Positions 52,827-60,244 of a stretch of DNA of 64,000 bases are shown here, one piece after another. Source of the DNA: Sphingomicrobium sp. XHP0239 (GTDB taxonomy: Bacteria > Pseudomonadota > Alphaproteobacteria > Sphingomonadales > Sphingomonadaceae); contig NZ_CP154608.1 in the NCBI RefSeq assembly GCF_039555325.1, positions 124,001 through 188,000 of the forward strand, read 5' to 3'. Position numbers and translations under genes: made by a program. Under the pieces are notes generated by a model. The model searched no databases. It worked only from the letters and a program-made list of their open reading frames with translations, and was not told the DNA's origin. Positions within the stretch are counted from its first letter, which is position 1. Every line of letters starts with the position of its first letter.

Positions 52827-54083
52827 CTACTTGCCCTCCTTCAGCGCGGCGTCGCGCTGTTCGGCGATATGCCAGGGCATCTCGGCATACACGTCCTCGA
52901 ACATCGTTTCGCGTCCCTCGTCGCCCTGATCCGACAGGACGCCGCGTTTCTCGGCGGCCTTCTGCGCGGCGCGGACGGTGGCGGAGAGCTCCTCCTCCAT
53001 CGCGCCATGACGCTCGTCGTCCCATTCGCCGAGGCCGATCAGGTGCGCCTTCAACCGCTCGATGGGATCGCCCAGCGGCCAGTTCTCGCTCTCTTCCTTC
53101 GGACGATAGCCCGTGGGGTCATCGGACGTGCTGTGTCCCTCGGCGCGATAGGTGAAATATTCGATGAAGGTCGGACCGTGGTTCGATCGTGCCCGTTCGG
53201 CGGCCCAGCGGGTGGCGGCGTAGACCGCGAGCGCATCGTTGCCGTCGACGCGCAGGCTGGCGATACCATATCCGATTGCGCGGCTGGCGAAGGTCGCCTG
53301 TTCGGCGCCCGCGATGCCGGAGAAGCTCGAGATCGCCCACTGGTTGTTGACGCAGGCGAGGATGACGGGCGCCTGGTATACCGACGCGAAGGTCATCGCG
53401 GCGTGAAAGTCGCCTTCCGCCGTCGCGCCGTCGCCGATCCAGCCCATCGCGATGCGGCTGTCGCCCTTGATCGCGCTCGCCATCGCCCAGCCGACGGCCT
53501 GCGGAAACTGCGTCGCGAGGTTGCCGGAAATGGAGAAGAAGCCCTTTTCCTTGTCCGAATACATGATCGGCAGCTGGCGGCCCTTCATGTGATCGCCGCT
53601 GTTCGAATAGATTTGGCACATCATCTTTTCGAGCGGATAGCCGCGCGAGACCAGCAGGCCCTGCTGGCGATAGGTCGGGAAATGGATGTCCTCCATGTCC
53701 ATCGCGGCGGCGGCGGAGGTCGCGATCGCCTCCTCGCCCGTGCACTTCATGTAGAAGCTGGTCTTTCCCTGCCGCTGAGCGCGGTACATGCGATCGTCGA
53801 AGATGCGGACCGTGACCATGTCCTTGAGGATCTTGCGCAACACTTCGGGGTCGAGCTTGGGGTCCCACGGCCCGACCGCCTGGTGATCGTCGTCGAGAAC
53901 GCGGACCAGTTGGGTCGCGAGCGGGATCGTGTCCTTGTCGTCGCAGGCCGTGTCGGGGCGCGGCGCGCTGCCCGCGGCGGGCACCTCGAGGTGCGAATAA
54001 TCGGGCGTGTCGCCGGGCCGATAGGGCGGCTCGGGAACGTGCAGTTTCAGCGCCGGGCGGTTGGCGCGCTCTTCTCGTGCCAT
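52827..54083 (-). CDS. bkdA1: Branched-chain 2-oxoacid dehydrogenase E1 alpha subunit
   Basis: A 418-residue E1-alpha. The ThDP motif is 'GWIGDGATAEGDFHAAMTFA' leading to 'VNNQWAIS' (GDG to NN, 30 residues). 'YRQQGLLVSRGYPLEKMMCQ' and 'TYRAEGHSTSDDPTGYRPKEE', the phosphorylation-loop equivalent, are present. The N-terminal 60 residues are a Pro-rich extension common in alphaproteobacteria. With E1-beta and E2 it decarboxylates the 2-oxoacids of leucine, isoleucine and valine and passes the acyl group to lipoate. A 150-base gap separates it from the upstream amidohydrolase and should hold the operon promoter, although none stood out. Confidence 0.94.
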   Translation of the reverse strand: MAREERANRPALKLHVPEPPYRPGDTPDYSHLEVPAAGSAPRPDTACDDKDTIPLATQLVRVLDDDHQAVGPWDPKLDPEVLRKILKDMVTVRIFDDRMYRAQRQGKTSFYMKCTGEEAIATSAAAAMDMEDIHFPTYRQQGLLVSRGYPLEKMMCQIYSNSGDHMKGRQLPIMYSDKEKGFFSISGNLATQFPQAVGWAMASAIKGDSRIAMGWIGDGATAEGDFHAAMTFASVYQAPVILACVNNQWAISSFSGIAGAEQATFASRAIGYGIASLRVDGNDALAVYAATRWAAERARSNHGPTFIEYFTYRAEGHSTSDDPTGYRPKEESENWPLGDPIERLKAHLIGLGEWDDERHGAMEEELSATVRAAQKAAEKRGVLSDQGDEGRETMFEDVYAEMPWHIAEQRDAALKEGK

Positions 54084-54233
54084 GAATGTCCTCTCCTGCC
54101 GCCAACGCCGGAAAAGCGGGCGGCGATCCTTTGCCCGTCCCCCTAAACGCCAAACGCCCCGGCCTCAAGAGAGGGCGGGGCGCGTGGCTCGGCCGACCGC
54201 AGTGTGCTTCGGACGTTTGGGCGTCGGTGTGCC

Positions 54234-57200
54234 TCAATGCTCTCCGTGCGTGTGCGTATCGGTCGCCGCTGTCGCGGTGTAGGCCGCGCCCGCCTCCTGC
54301 TGGAACCAGAAGGGATCGACGCCACCTTCCCCGCCCGCGACGATGCGCAGGTTGCTGTCGTAGAGCTTGCCGTCCTGCATCACCATGTTGACGGTCGCGG
54401 TATTGCGGATGTTCTCGAGCGGATTGGCGTCGAGAACGACGAGGTCGGCGAGCTTGCCCGGTTCGATCGAACCGAGATCCTGCGAGAGCCCCATCGTGAG
54501 CGCCGGATACATGGTCGCAGTGCGCAGCGCGTCATGATTGCTCATGCCGCCCAGCGCGTAGCTCCACATCTCCCAGTGCGCGCCGAGGCCCTCGCGCTGT
54601 CCGTGGGCGCCGATGTTGGTGTAGACGCCCCGTTCCTCGAGCTTCTTCGCCTGCGCGGCGACCAGTTCGAGGTTGTTCTCGCTTTCGGGGAAGAAGACCC
54701 CGCGTCGCGCAGAGGCGTCGAGCGAACCGCGCGGTACCCATTTGTTGAGAATGGGATCGGCCCAGACGTTCGTCGTCTGATACCACCACAATTCGCCCCA
54801 AGGGCCGCCGTAGGCGACGTTGAGGGTCGGGGTGTAGGCGGTCTTGGGACTGTCCTTCGATCCCCACATCTGCAGCACGTCGTCATAGATAATCTGCACG
54901 GGCAGCGCATGTTCGATGGTGGTATGGCCGTCGGCGACCATCGTCATGTTGTGCATGAACAGGCTGCCGCCTTCGGGCATCACGTCCATCTCGAGCCGAC
55001 GGGCGGCTTCGAGAACCATCTGGCGCTGGTCGCGGCGAGGCTGGTTGTAGCTCTTCACGCTCCATGCGCCCATCGCCTTCAGCCGGCGCAGGTGCGAGAG
55101 CGCGTCGTCGACCGTATCGATCTTGGCGGTAAACGGGGTAGTGGCGCCGTAGAGGATCGTGCCGGTCGAATAGATGCGCGGCGCAACGATCCGTCCGGCG
55201 CGCTGATATTCGCCCGCCGCGAAGACGGTGTAGCTGTTGTTCGAGGGATCCCAGACCGTCGTGACCCCGTGCGCCAGGCTGGCGGCGTGGGCCCAGTTCT
55301 GCTGCGGGATGGTGAGGCCAGCGCCCATCGGTCCGTGCCAGTGCGCATCGAAAATGCCGGGGATGATGGTCTTGCCGGTGACATCGATGACCTCGGTTCC
55401 CTGCGCCCAGCTCATCGCGGCCAGCGGGCCGACGGCGGCGATGCGGCCGTTGTCGACCATGACCGCGCCGTTTTCGATGACCTCGTCGCCGTTCATCGTG
55501 ATGATCCGCGCGCCCGACAGGACATAGGTCTCGTCGGACAGATCGGTCTGTGCGGTGATGGCGAGATCGGCGACGCGAATGCCCTCGACCGTTTCCTGAT
55601 CTCCCTCGGGCGCTTCGAGATCGGCGATCGCGGCGATGTCGCGGCGATAGAGCGTCGGACCTTCGGACCAGTAGAGCGTGTCGCCGTCGGCGGACCAGTG
55701 CACCCAGTCGCCGACGTCCTTGGTGACCTGCGCCTGCGGCAGGGCGCCGCCGCCCGGGGAGACGTCGAGCGTGCGGCCGGTCTTGGCGAAGGGAAGGACG
55801 TAGGTCTGGAACCGTTCGGTCCAGGCGACGAATGCGTCGTCGGGCGCGATGCGATAGTCGCCCGCATTGTCGCTCGACAGGTGATCCTGCCGCTCGCGGC
55901 TGTCGAGAAGGATCGACTGGAGGATGAACTTGTCGTCGCGGCCGGTGAGATAATAGAGCCGGTTGGGATCGGCACCGAACTGCGGGTCGGTCCCGCCTTC
56001 GCTGACCAGCATCGGCTCGCCGCCCGATAGGGGGACGCGATAGATGCCGGGTTCGGTCGAATAGAGCGGGCTGGTGATATAGCCGCCGCCCGTCTTGCGA
56101 TAGACGAGATGCTCGCCGTCGGGAGAGAAGGTCGGTTCGACGAAATGGCCGGTTCCGATGTTGAGCGTGCGGGCGCGGCTGCCGTCGGCGCGGGCGACAC
56201 GAATCCGCGCGAGATCGTCGTCGTCCCATTCCACCCACGCGAGCTGGCGTCCGTCGCGCGAGAAGGTCGGATAGCTCTGCATCGTGTCGGTGTCGGGGGT
56301 CAGTGCGCGGGTGCTGCCCGAACGCAGGTCGCGCAGGTGAAGCTTTCCGAGCGCCTCGAACACCACGCTGTCGCCCGACGGGTTCACCGTCGTGAAGCGG
56401 AGCGCCTTGGTCTCGAAGGTCGGCTGGCCGATGCGCTTCTGGTTGCGGACCGCATCGGCGACCCAGCGCTGGCCCTGAACGCGGAACGGGATTTCGCGCA
56501 CGTCGTGGCTGGCGACGTTGACGCGCTGGATCCCGCCCTTGCCCCAGAAGACGATGTCCTCGCTGTCGGGGGTCCAGGCCATGTGCGGATAGACGCCGTG
56601 CACCGCCCAGGTTTCCTGCATGTCGCGGTCGAGCTGGTCGGTGACGGGAGTGATGCGGCCGCTCTCGAGGTCCATCACCATCAGCGTCGACTGGTAGCGG
56701 ATACGGCGGACGAAGGCGAGTTTGCTGCCGTCGGGCGAAGGCGTCGGGCGGATCGCGCCGCCGGGGCCGGAGACGATCGTGTCGATGTCGCCCGTTTCGC
56801 GGTCGAGCCGACGGATCACATAGATCTGGCCGTTGACGTCCTTGGAATATTCGAACGTGTCCCCGGGCGTCGCATCGTCCGAATAGTACATGTAGCGTCC
56901 GTCGGGGCTGAAAGCGGGTTCGCCGGTATCCTTCTGATCGGTGCGCTTCTGCGTCATCTGGACGCCGTCGCCGGTGCCGGATGCGGCATAGAGCCACATC
57001 TCGCCCGCGCCGAGGCTGCGGGCCGAGGTGAAGTGTTTTCGACCCACGACATAGTCGCCGTCGGGCGTCCATTCGGGCTGGGTCAGGAGGCGGAAACTTT
57101 CGTCCGACACCTGCCGGGGGCTCGTGCCGTCGCGGTTCATCACCCACAGATTGTCGCCGCCACCGCGGTCGGACGTGAAGGCGATCTCGCTCCCGTCCGG

Positions 57201-57569
57201 GGAGAAGACGGGTTGCATGTCCCACTGGTGACCGGTCGCGATCGGCACCGCGTCGCCGCCTTCGATGGGCAGCAGATAGAGATCGCCCAGCAGATCGAAC
57301 ACGATCTCGCTGCCGTTGGGGCTGACGTCGAGGCTCATCCACGTGCCTTCGGTGACGTCGAGGTTCACCATGTCGCCGCTTCCGCGCATCTGCGCGACGT
57401 CCCAGCTGTCGTTCTCGGGTGCTTCGGCGGCAGGTTCGCCCGTCGGCATGTCCTCCATCAGCGGTTCGACCGGCGGACCCTGTTCGGGCGTAGGCTCGTC
57501 ACTGTCCTGCGCGAGGGCGGGGGTGGCGATGAAGGCGGACCCGATCAGAAGGGCGAGGCGGATGGACAT
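54234..57569 (-). CDS. Exported beta-propeller/amidohydrolase fusion protein
   Basis: A 1111-residue secreted enzyme. The signal peptide (MSIRLALLIGSAFIATPALA) and an acidic linker are followed by TolB/PD40-type propeller repeats (about 70-670; repeated 'FSPDG', 'WTPDGDY', 'FSRDGRQLAW'). The C-terminal amidohydrolase domain (690-1070) has the metal motif 'GIFDAHWHGPMGA' (HxH), later histidines in 'TTIEHALPVQ' and 'NIGAHGQREG', and 'PGKLADLVVLDANP' as in imidazolonepropionase-like enzymes. The catalytic set looks complete, so it is a probable periplasmic hydrolase of a cyclic amide or peptide; the substrate is unknown. The end is histidine-rich ('DTHTHGEH'), perhaps a metal-handling tail. ATG 57569 lies after GGGAG and is set by the signal peptide. 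Confidence 0.85.
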   Translation of the reverse strand: MSIRLALLIGSAFIATPALAQDSDEPTPEQGPPVEPLMEDMPTGEPAAEAPENDSWDVAQMRGSGDMVNLDVTEGTWMSLDVSPNGSEIVFDLLGDLYLLPIEGGDAVPIATGHQWDMQPVFSPDGSEIAFTSDRGGGDNLWVMNRDGTSPRQVSDESFRLLTQPEWTPDGDYVVGRKHFTSARSLGAGEMWLYAASGTGDGVQMTQKRTDQKDTGEPAFSPDGRYMYYSDDATPGDTFEYSKDVNGQIYVIRRLDRETGDIDTIVSGPGGAIRPTPSPDGSKLAFVRRIRYQSTLMVMDLESGRITPVTDQLDRDMQETWAVHGVYPHMAWTPDSEDIVFWGKGGIQRVNVASHDVREIPFRVQGQRWVADAVRNQKRIGQPTFETKALRFTTVNPSGDSVVFEALGKLHLRDLRSGSTRALTPDTDTMQSYPTFSRDGRQLAWVEWDDDDLARIRVARADGSRARTLNIGTGHFVEPTFSPDGEHLVYRKTGGGYITSPLYSTEPGIYRVPLSGGEPMLVSEGGTDPQFGADPNRLYYLTGRDDKFILQSILLDSRERQDHLSSDNAGDYRIAPDDAFVAWTERFQTYVLPFAKTGRTLDVSPGGGALPQAQVTKDVGDWVHWSADGDTLYWSEGPTLYRRDIAAIADLEAPEGDQETVEGIRVADLAITAQTDLSDETYVLSGARIITMNGDEVIENGAVMVDNGRIAAVGPLAAMSWAQGTEVIDVTGKTIIPGIFDAHWHGPMGAGLTIPQQNWAHAASLAHGVTTVWDPSNNSYTVFAAGEYQRAGRIVAPRIYSTGTILYGATTPFTAKIDTVDDALSHLRRLKAMGAWSVKSYNQPRRDQRQMVLEAARRLEMDVMPEGGSLFMHNMTMVADGHTTIEHALPVQIIYDDVLQMWGSKDSPKTAYTPTLNVAYGGPWGELWWYQTTNVWADPILNKWVPRGSLDASARRGVFFPESENNLELVAAQAKKLEERGVYTNIGAHGQREGLGAHWEMWSYALGGMSNHDALRTATMYPALTMGLSQDLGSIEPGKLADLVVLDANPLENIRNTATVNMVMQDGKLYDSNLRIVAGGEGGVDPFWFQQEAGAAYTATAATDTHTHGEH

Positions 57570-57674
57570 GATGGTAAGCTCCCGGTTTTCTCGGGCAGCG
57601 TTATGGGCGAGGCCGCGCCCGCTTGGCAATCGGCACAATTGACGGCGGCGGCAGGGTGGCGCTAGCGCAGGGCC

Positions 57675-57962
57675 ATGAGCGAAAACGACACCCCCAAGAA
57701 GACCGAGCTGCCCGACCGGCTCTCGATGGATCCCAAGAGCGCGCACTTCAACGGCGAGCTGCTGCAACGCGGCGTGGGCATCAAGTTCAACGGCCAGGAA
57801 AAGGTCGGGGTCGAGGAATATTGCCTGTCCGAAGGCTGGATCCGCATCGCCGCGGGCAAGAGCCGGGACCGTTTCGGCAATCCGATGACGGTCAAGCTGA
57901 AAGGCAAGGTCGAACCCTATCTCGAGGACGAACAGGAAAAAGGCGACCCGTCCGAGGACTGA
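57675..57962 (+). CDS. DUF3297 family protein
   Basis: A 95-residue small acidic protein of DUF3297. 'PDRLSMDPKSAHFNGELLQR' and 'GIKFNGQEKVGVEEYCLSEG' with 'KSRDRFGNPMTVKLKGKVEP' are the family's conserved core. No function is established for the family, which is widespread in Proteobacteria. It is divergent from the amidohydrolase gene. Confidence 0.85.
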   Translation: MSENDTPKKTELPDRLSMDPKSAHFNGELLQRGVGIKFNGQEKVGVEEYCLSEGWIRIAAGKSRDRFGNPMTVKLKGKVEPYLEDEQEKGDPSED

Positions 57963-57993
57963 TCGCCTTTTTGTTTTGTCGAAGGTCTGACGC

Positions 57994-58254
57994 CTACGGC
58001 GTCGCGGTCTGGGCCGGCGGTGTCGCTACCGGCGCCGCGCCATCGGGATAGGCGACATCGCGGGCCTTGGCCCTACGGCGCCAGTCGAGCGCCTTCTTGG
58101 CGACCCAGCCGGCAGTCAGTGCAGCGCCGAGCGGCCCGAGCCCGCGCTTGGCGATGAAAGGCAGTGCGGCCACGGCGGCAGCGCCCGCGGCGCCCCCGCC
58201 CATCTTCTCGGCAACTTTCTTGCCTGCGATCGCGGTGATGATGTTCCTGATCAT
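57994..58254 (-). CDS. Small glycine/alanine-rich membrane-associated protein
   Basis: An 86-residue basic protein. 'NIITAIAGKKVAEKMGGGAA' leads into one or two hydrophobic stretches ('GAAAVAALPFIAKRGLGPLG', 'AALTAGWVAKKALDWRRRAK'). The Pro/Ala/Thr tail ('APVATPPAQTATP') lies outside. The short form is chosen because AGGAG (58263-58267) lies 8 bases before ATG 58254; the longer frame to 58518 would run through the sigma-54 promoter of the psp operon. It is divergent from that operon and could be part of the same envelope response, but this is only position. Function unknown. Confidence 0.65.
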   Translation of the reverse strand: MIRNIITAIAGKKVAEKMGGGAAGAAAVAALPFIAKRGLGPLGAALTAGWVAKKALDWRRRAKARDVAYPDGAAPVATPPAQTATP

Positions 58255-58356
58255 AGCTTTGACTCCTGATTTTTCGTTTCGCCTCTTCAACGCATCATCG
58301 CCACCAAAGCTCCTCGCTCCCCCACGGCTCGACTTGGCGTCGCACCCCAAATCTGT

Positions 58357-58370
58357 GTGGGAAATCCCAC
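58357..58370. promoter_or_regulatory. Palindrome at enhancer distance from the psp promoter
   Basis: GTGGG-AAAT-CCCAC is a perfect inverted repeat with 5-bp arms. It is centred about 85 bases upstream of the transcription start expected from the sigma-54 promoter, where an activator such as PspF would bind. No pspF-like gene is in the window. Confidence 0.55.
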
Positions 58371-58423
58371 CAATGCCAGGGTGTGGTTCGTGCTTGCCTT
58401 TGTTTTTATTGACATTTTTCAAC

Positions 58424-58439
58424 TGGCACACCTCCTGCA
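58424..58439 (+). promoter_or_regulatory. Sigma-54 (-24/-12) promoter of the psp operon
   Basis: TGGCACACCTCCTGCA fits the RpoN consensus TGGCAC-N5-TTGCA with one mismatch and the invariant GG-N10-GC spacing. The expected start is near 58450, 52 bases before the first start codon. Psp operons in enterobacteria use the same promoter type. Confidence 0.85.
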
Positions 58440-58501
58440 TATTGTTTGGCAGGCAGTTCATGACGGGCTGCCCGAACAAAAAAGGGAAGTGGGAAAGAAT
58501 C

Positions 58502-58639
58502 ATGGAAAAAGGTGCCATTCAACGTCGGATCGTCGCGCTCGCTGCGGCATTCCTGATGAGCAGCATCGCGGTCGGATCGGCGGTCATGCCCGCGGGCGAC
58601 CTCAACGCGATGCCGATCGGTCAGGCGGTCTATGCCTAA
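58502..58639 (+). CDS. 45-residue leader membrane protein of the psp operon
   Basis: A short open frame, MEKGAIQRRIVALAAAFLMS and on to 'GQAVYA', starts about 50 bases after the sigma-54 transcription start and ends 8 bases inside pspA. A positively charged N-terminus (KGAIQRR) is followed by one hydrophobic segment (about residues 10-29), so it is a single-span membrane peptide or a secreted peptide with a signal-like start. The overlap implies translational coupling with pspA. I know no family. It could be a stress sensor or inhibitor acting on PspA, comparable in size to small psp-associated proteins, but there is no homology to support that. Confidence 0.65.
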   Translation: MEKGAIQRRIVALAAAFLMSSIAVGSAVMPAGDLNAMPIGQAVYA

Positions 58640-59426
58640 TCTGACCCCCATCGAAGCCAAGCCGAAAAAGCGGGTCCGCACCCTCGAACCGATGGTTAGC
58701 GGACCCGTCACGGCCAGTCCCGTACGCAAGACCGGCGCGCTGTTGAGCGGACCGATCTTCACCCGGGCGCGCGACATCATTGCGGCCAACGTCAACGAAC
58801 TGCTCGACCGCAGCGAAGACCCGGCCAAGATGATCCGCATGATGATCCTCGAGATGGAAGACGTGCTGGGCGAAACCCGCGCGACGGCCGCCCGAGCGAT
58901 CGCGGATCTGAAGGAAATGCGCGCCACGCAGGAGCGCCTGGATTCGATGGCCGCCGACTGGACCGCCCGCGCCGAACTGGCGCTGGAAAAGGGTCGCGAG
59001 GACCTGGCACGGCAGGCGTTGATGGAACGCGGGCGGATCGCCGACATGCTGGACGGCATGACGAGCGAGATGAACGACATCGAGACGGTCCTGAAGGGCT
59101 ACGAACAGGATATTCAGCGGCTGCAGGCCAAGCTCGCCGAGGCGCGCACGCGGCAGGCCGCGATCGCCGGGCGCATCGAGCGCGCCATGCACCAGGTCAG
59201 AGCGCGCGAGACCCTCTACGGTGGCCGCACGCGCGAAGCGTTCGCTCGCTTCGAGGAACTGGAACGCGCCGCCGACCTTGCCGAGGGCCGGGCCGAAGCG
59301 GCGGGGCTGGCGAGCCGGACGCTGGAAGAGGAAATTGCCGAGCTGAAGGCCGCCGAACGGGTCGACCTGGCGCTCGAGGAACTGAAGAAGAAGCGCACGG
59401 GCGCCGAGGAAGGGAAACAGGGATGA
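58632..59426 (+). CDS. pspA: Phage shock protein A, N-terminally extended
   Basis: A 264-residue PspA/IM30 coiled-coil protein that polymerises on damaged inner membrane. The PspA core begins at 'IFTRARDIIAANVNELLDRS' and continues through 'MIRMMILEMEDVLGETRATA' and long heptad-rich helices to 'EELKKKRTG'. The core usually starts at residue 2 or 3 (as in MGIFSRF); here about 40 residues, with a basic 'EAKPKKRVRTLEP', precede it. The membrane-inserting first helix is therefore not at the free N-terminus unless an internal start is used; a TTG at 58743 just before 'SGPIF' is one candidate. ATG 58632 has AGGCGG upstream and overlaps the leader ORF. ATGA couples it to pspC. Confidence 0.9.
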   Translation: MPNLTPIEAKPKKRVRTLEPMVSGPVTASPVRKTGALLSGPIFTRARDIIAANVNELLDRSEDPAKMIRMMILEMEDVLGETRATAARAIADLKEMRATQERLDSMAADWTARAELALEKGREDLARQALMERGRIADMLDGMTSEMNDIETVLKGYEQDIQRLQAKLAEARTRQAAIAGRIERAMHQVRARETLYGGRTREAFARFEELERAADLAEGRAEAAGLASRTLEEEIAELKAAERVDLALEELKKKRTGAEEGKQG

Positions 59427-59881
59427 GCAAGGTCAAGCAGGTATTCAACGACGACAAGCGCATGCTGCTGGGCGGCGCGAGCGAAACCGCCAAGCGGCTC
59501 GGCATCGACGTGCTGTTCGTGCGCATCGCGCTGGCCTTCATGTTTCTCGTGGTGGAGTGGGAGCCGACCGTGGTCGCCTATCTCATTGTGTCGGCAGCCT
59601 TCTATTTCGCCGCGCGCAAGGAAATTCCGTCGCTCGACCGCACCGAACGCCGGTTGCGCTCACGATCCAAGAGCGGGTCGGTCCACGACATGCGCACCAA
59701 GCTCGATACCAACGACCGGCGGATGATGGCGATCGACCAGCATCTTTCGAGCGCGGAAAGCGACAAGCTGGCGCGGGAGATCGAGGAACTTCGCGCCAAG
59801 GTCGACGCCAAGAAGGGTGTGTCCAGAGATCCGGCCGCGACCGCCGACGATGCGGCCGGGAGCAAGGGAGACGAAAAATGA
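59423..59881 (+). CDS. pspC: Phage shock protein C domain protein
   Basis: A 152-residue inner-membrane protein. The PspC domain covers about 1-75: 'KVKQVFNDDKRMLLGGASETAKRLGIDVLFVRIAL' in short form, with two hydrophobic segments ('VRIALAFMFLVVEW' and 'VAYLIVSAAFYFAA'). A basic linker ('RRLRSRSKSG') and a coiled-coil cytoplasmic tail (100-135, 'LAREIEELRAKVDAK') follow. PspC with PspB senses membrane stress and binds PspA. The tail is longer than in E. coli. The start and stop overlap pspA and the next gene by 4 bases each. Confidence 0.9.
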   Translation: MSKVKQVFNDDKRMLLGGASETAKRLGIDVLFVRIALAFMFLVVEWEPTVVAYLIVSAAFYFAARKEIPSLDRTERRLRSRSKSGSVHDMRTKLDTNDRRMMAIDQHLSSAESDKLAREIEELRAKVDAKKGVSRDPAATADDAAGSKGDEK

Positions 59882-60108
59882 CCGATCCGACGACCATTCT
59901 CGCCATCGGCACGTCGGTGCTGGCGGTGACTGCGCTGATCGCCGTCGCCGGCCTGCGGGCCTTCGGCGAATGGCTGAGCCTGCGCCGGTTCGAACTCGAC
60001 CGGCAGATCGACGAGCAATTCGCCCCGACGGGCAACCTCATCGAGATTGCCGACCTTCGAGAGCGGGTGCGCAAGTTGGAAGCCATCGCGGCAGGGATCG
60101 ATCCTTAA
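59878..60108 (+). CDS. pspB: PspB-like small membrane protein
   Basis: A 76-residue protein with one N-terminal membrane helix (about 6-28, 'TILAIGTSVLAVTALIAVAG') and a helical cytoplasmic part ending 'IADLRERVRKLEAI'. This matches the 'RMRERIQALESIL' end of PspB in pattern, and the place in the operon fits, although the order A-C-B differs from the enterobacterial A-B-C. Coupled to pspC by ATGA; a hairpin follows. The call rests on size, topology and context. Confidence 0.7.
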   Translation: MTDPTTILAIGTSVLAVTALIAVAGLRAFGEWLSLRRFELDRQIDEQFAPTGNLIEIADLRERVRKLEAIAAGIDP

Positions 60109-60135
60109 GCGGCGCATCGATCCCCGTTCCCGGCG

Positions 60136-60167
60136 GAAGGCCTTGGCGGAAACGCCGGGGCCTTCTT
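60136..60167 (+). terminator. Hairpin ending the psp operon
   Basis: Arms GAAGGCC / GGCCTTC with an inner GGCG-GAAA-CGCC tetraloop lie 28 bases after the last gene. The following bases CTTGCATT are only modestly T-rich, so termination may be partial. Confidence 0.6.
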
Positions 60168-60181
60168 GCATTCGAGGCGTG

Positions 60182-60198
60182 CGACCAACCGTTGGTCG
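60182..60198. promoter_or_regulatory. Inverted repeat upstream of the ZnuD-like receptor (distal)
   Basis: Perfect arms CGACCAA / TTGGTCG with a 3-base centre, 47 to 63 bases before the receptor start. It may be an operator or an RNA hairpin. Confidence 0.35.
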
Positions 60199-60213
60199 AT
60201 CACCATCTTGCAA

Positions 60214-60226
60214 TGATATACTATCA
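60214..60226. promoter_or_regulatory. Candidate metal-regulator operator before the ZnuD-like receptor
   Basis: TGATA-TAC-TATCA is a perfect palindrome 19 to 31 bases before the start codon in an A/T-richer patch, also resembling a -10 region. Its position and composition suit a Fur-family (Zur-type) site, but the consensus of this organism is unknown to me. Confidence 0.5.
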
Positions 60227-60244
60227 CCACCATAAGCCCGCCCC

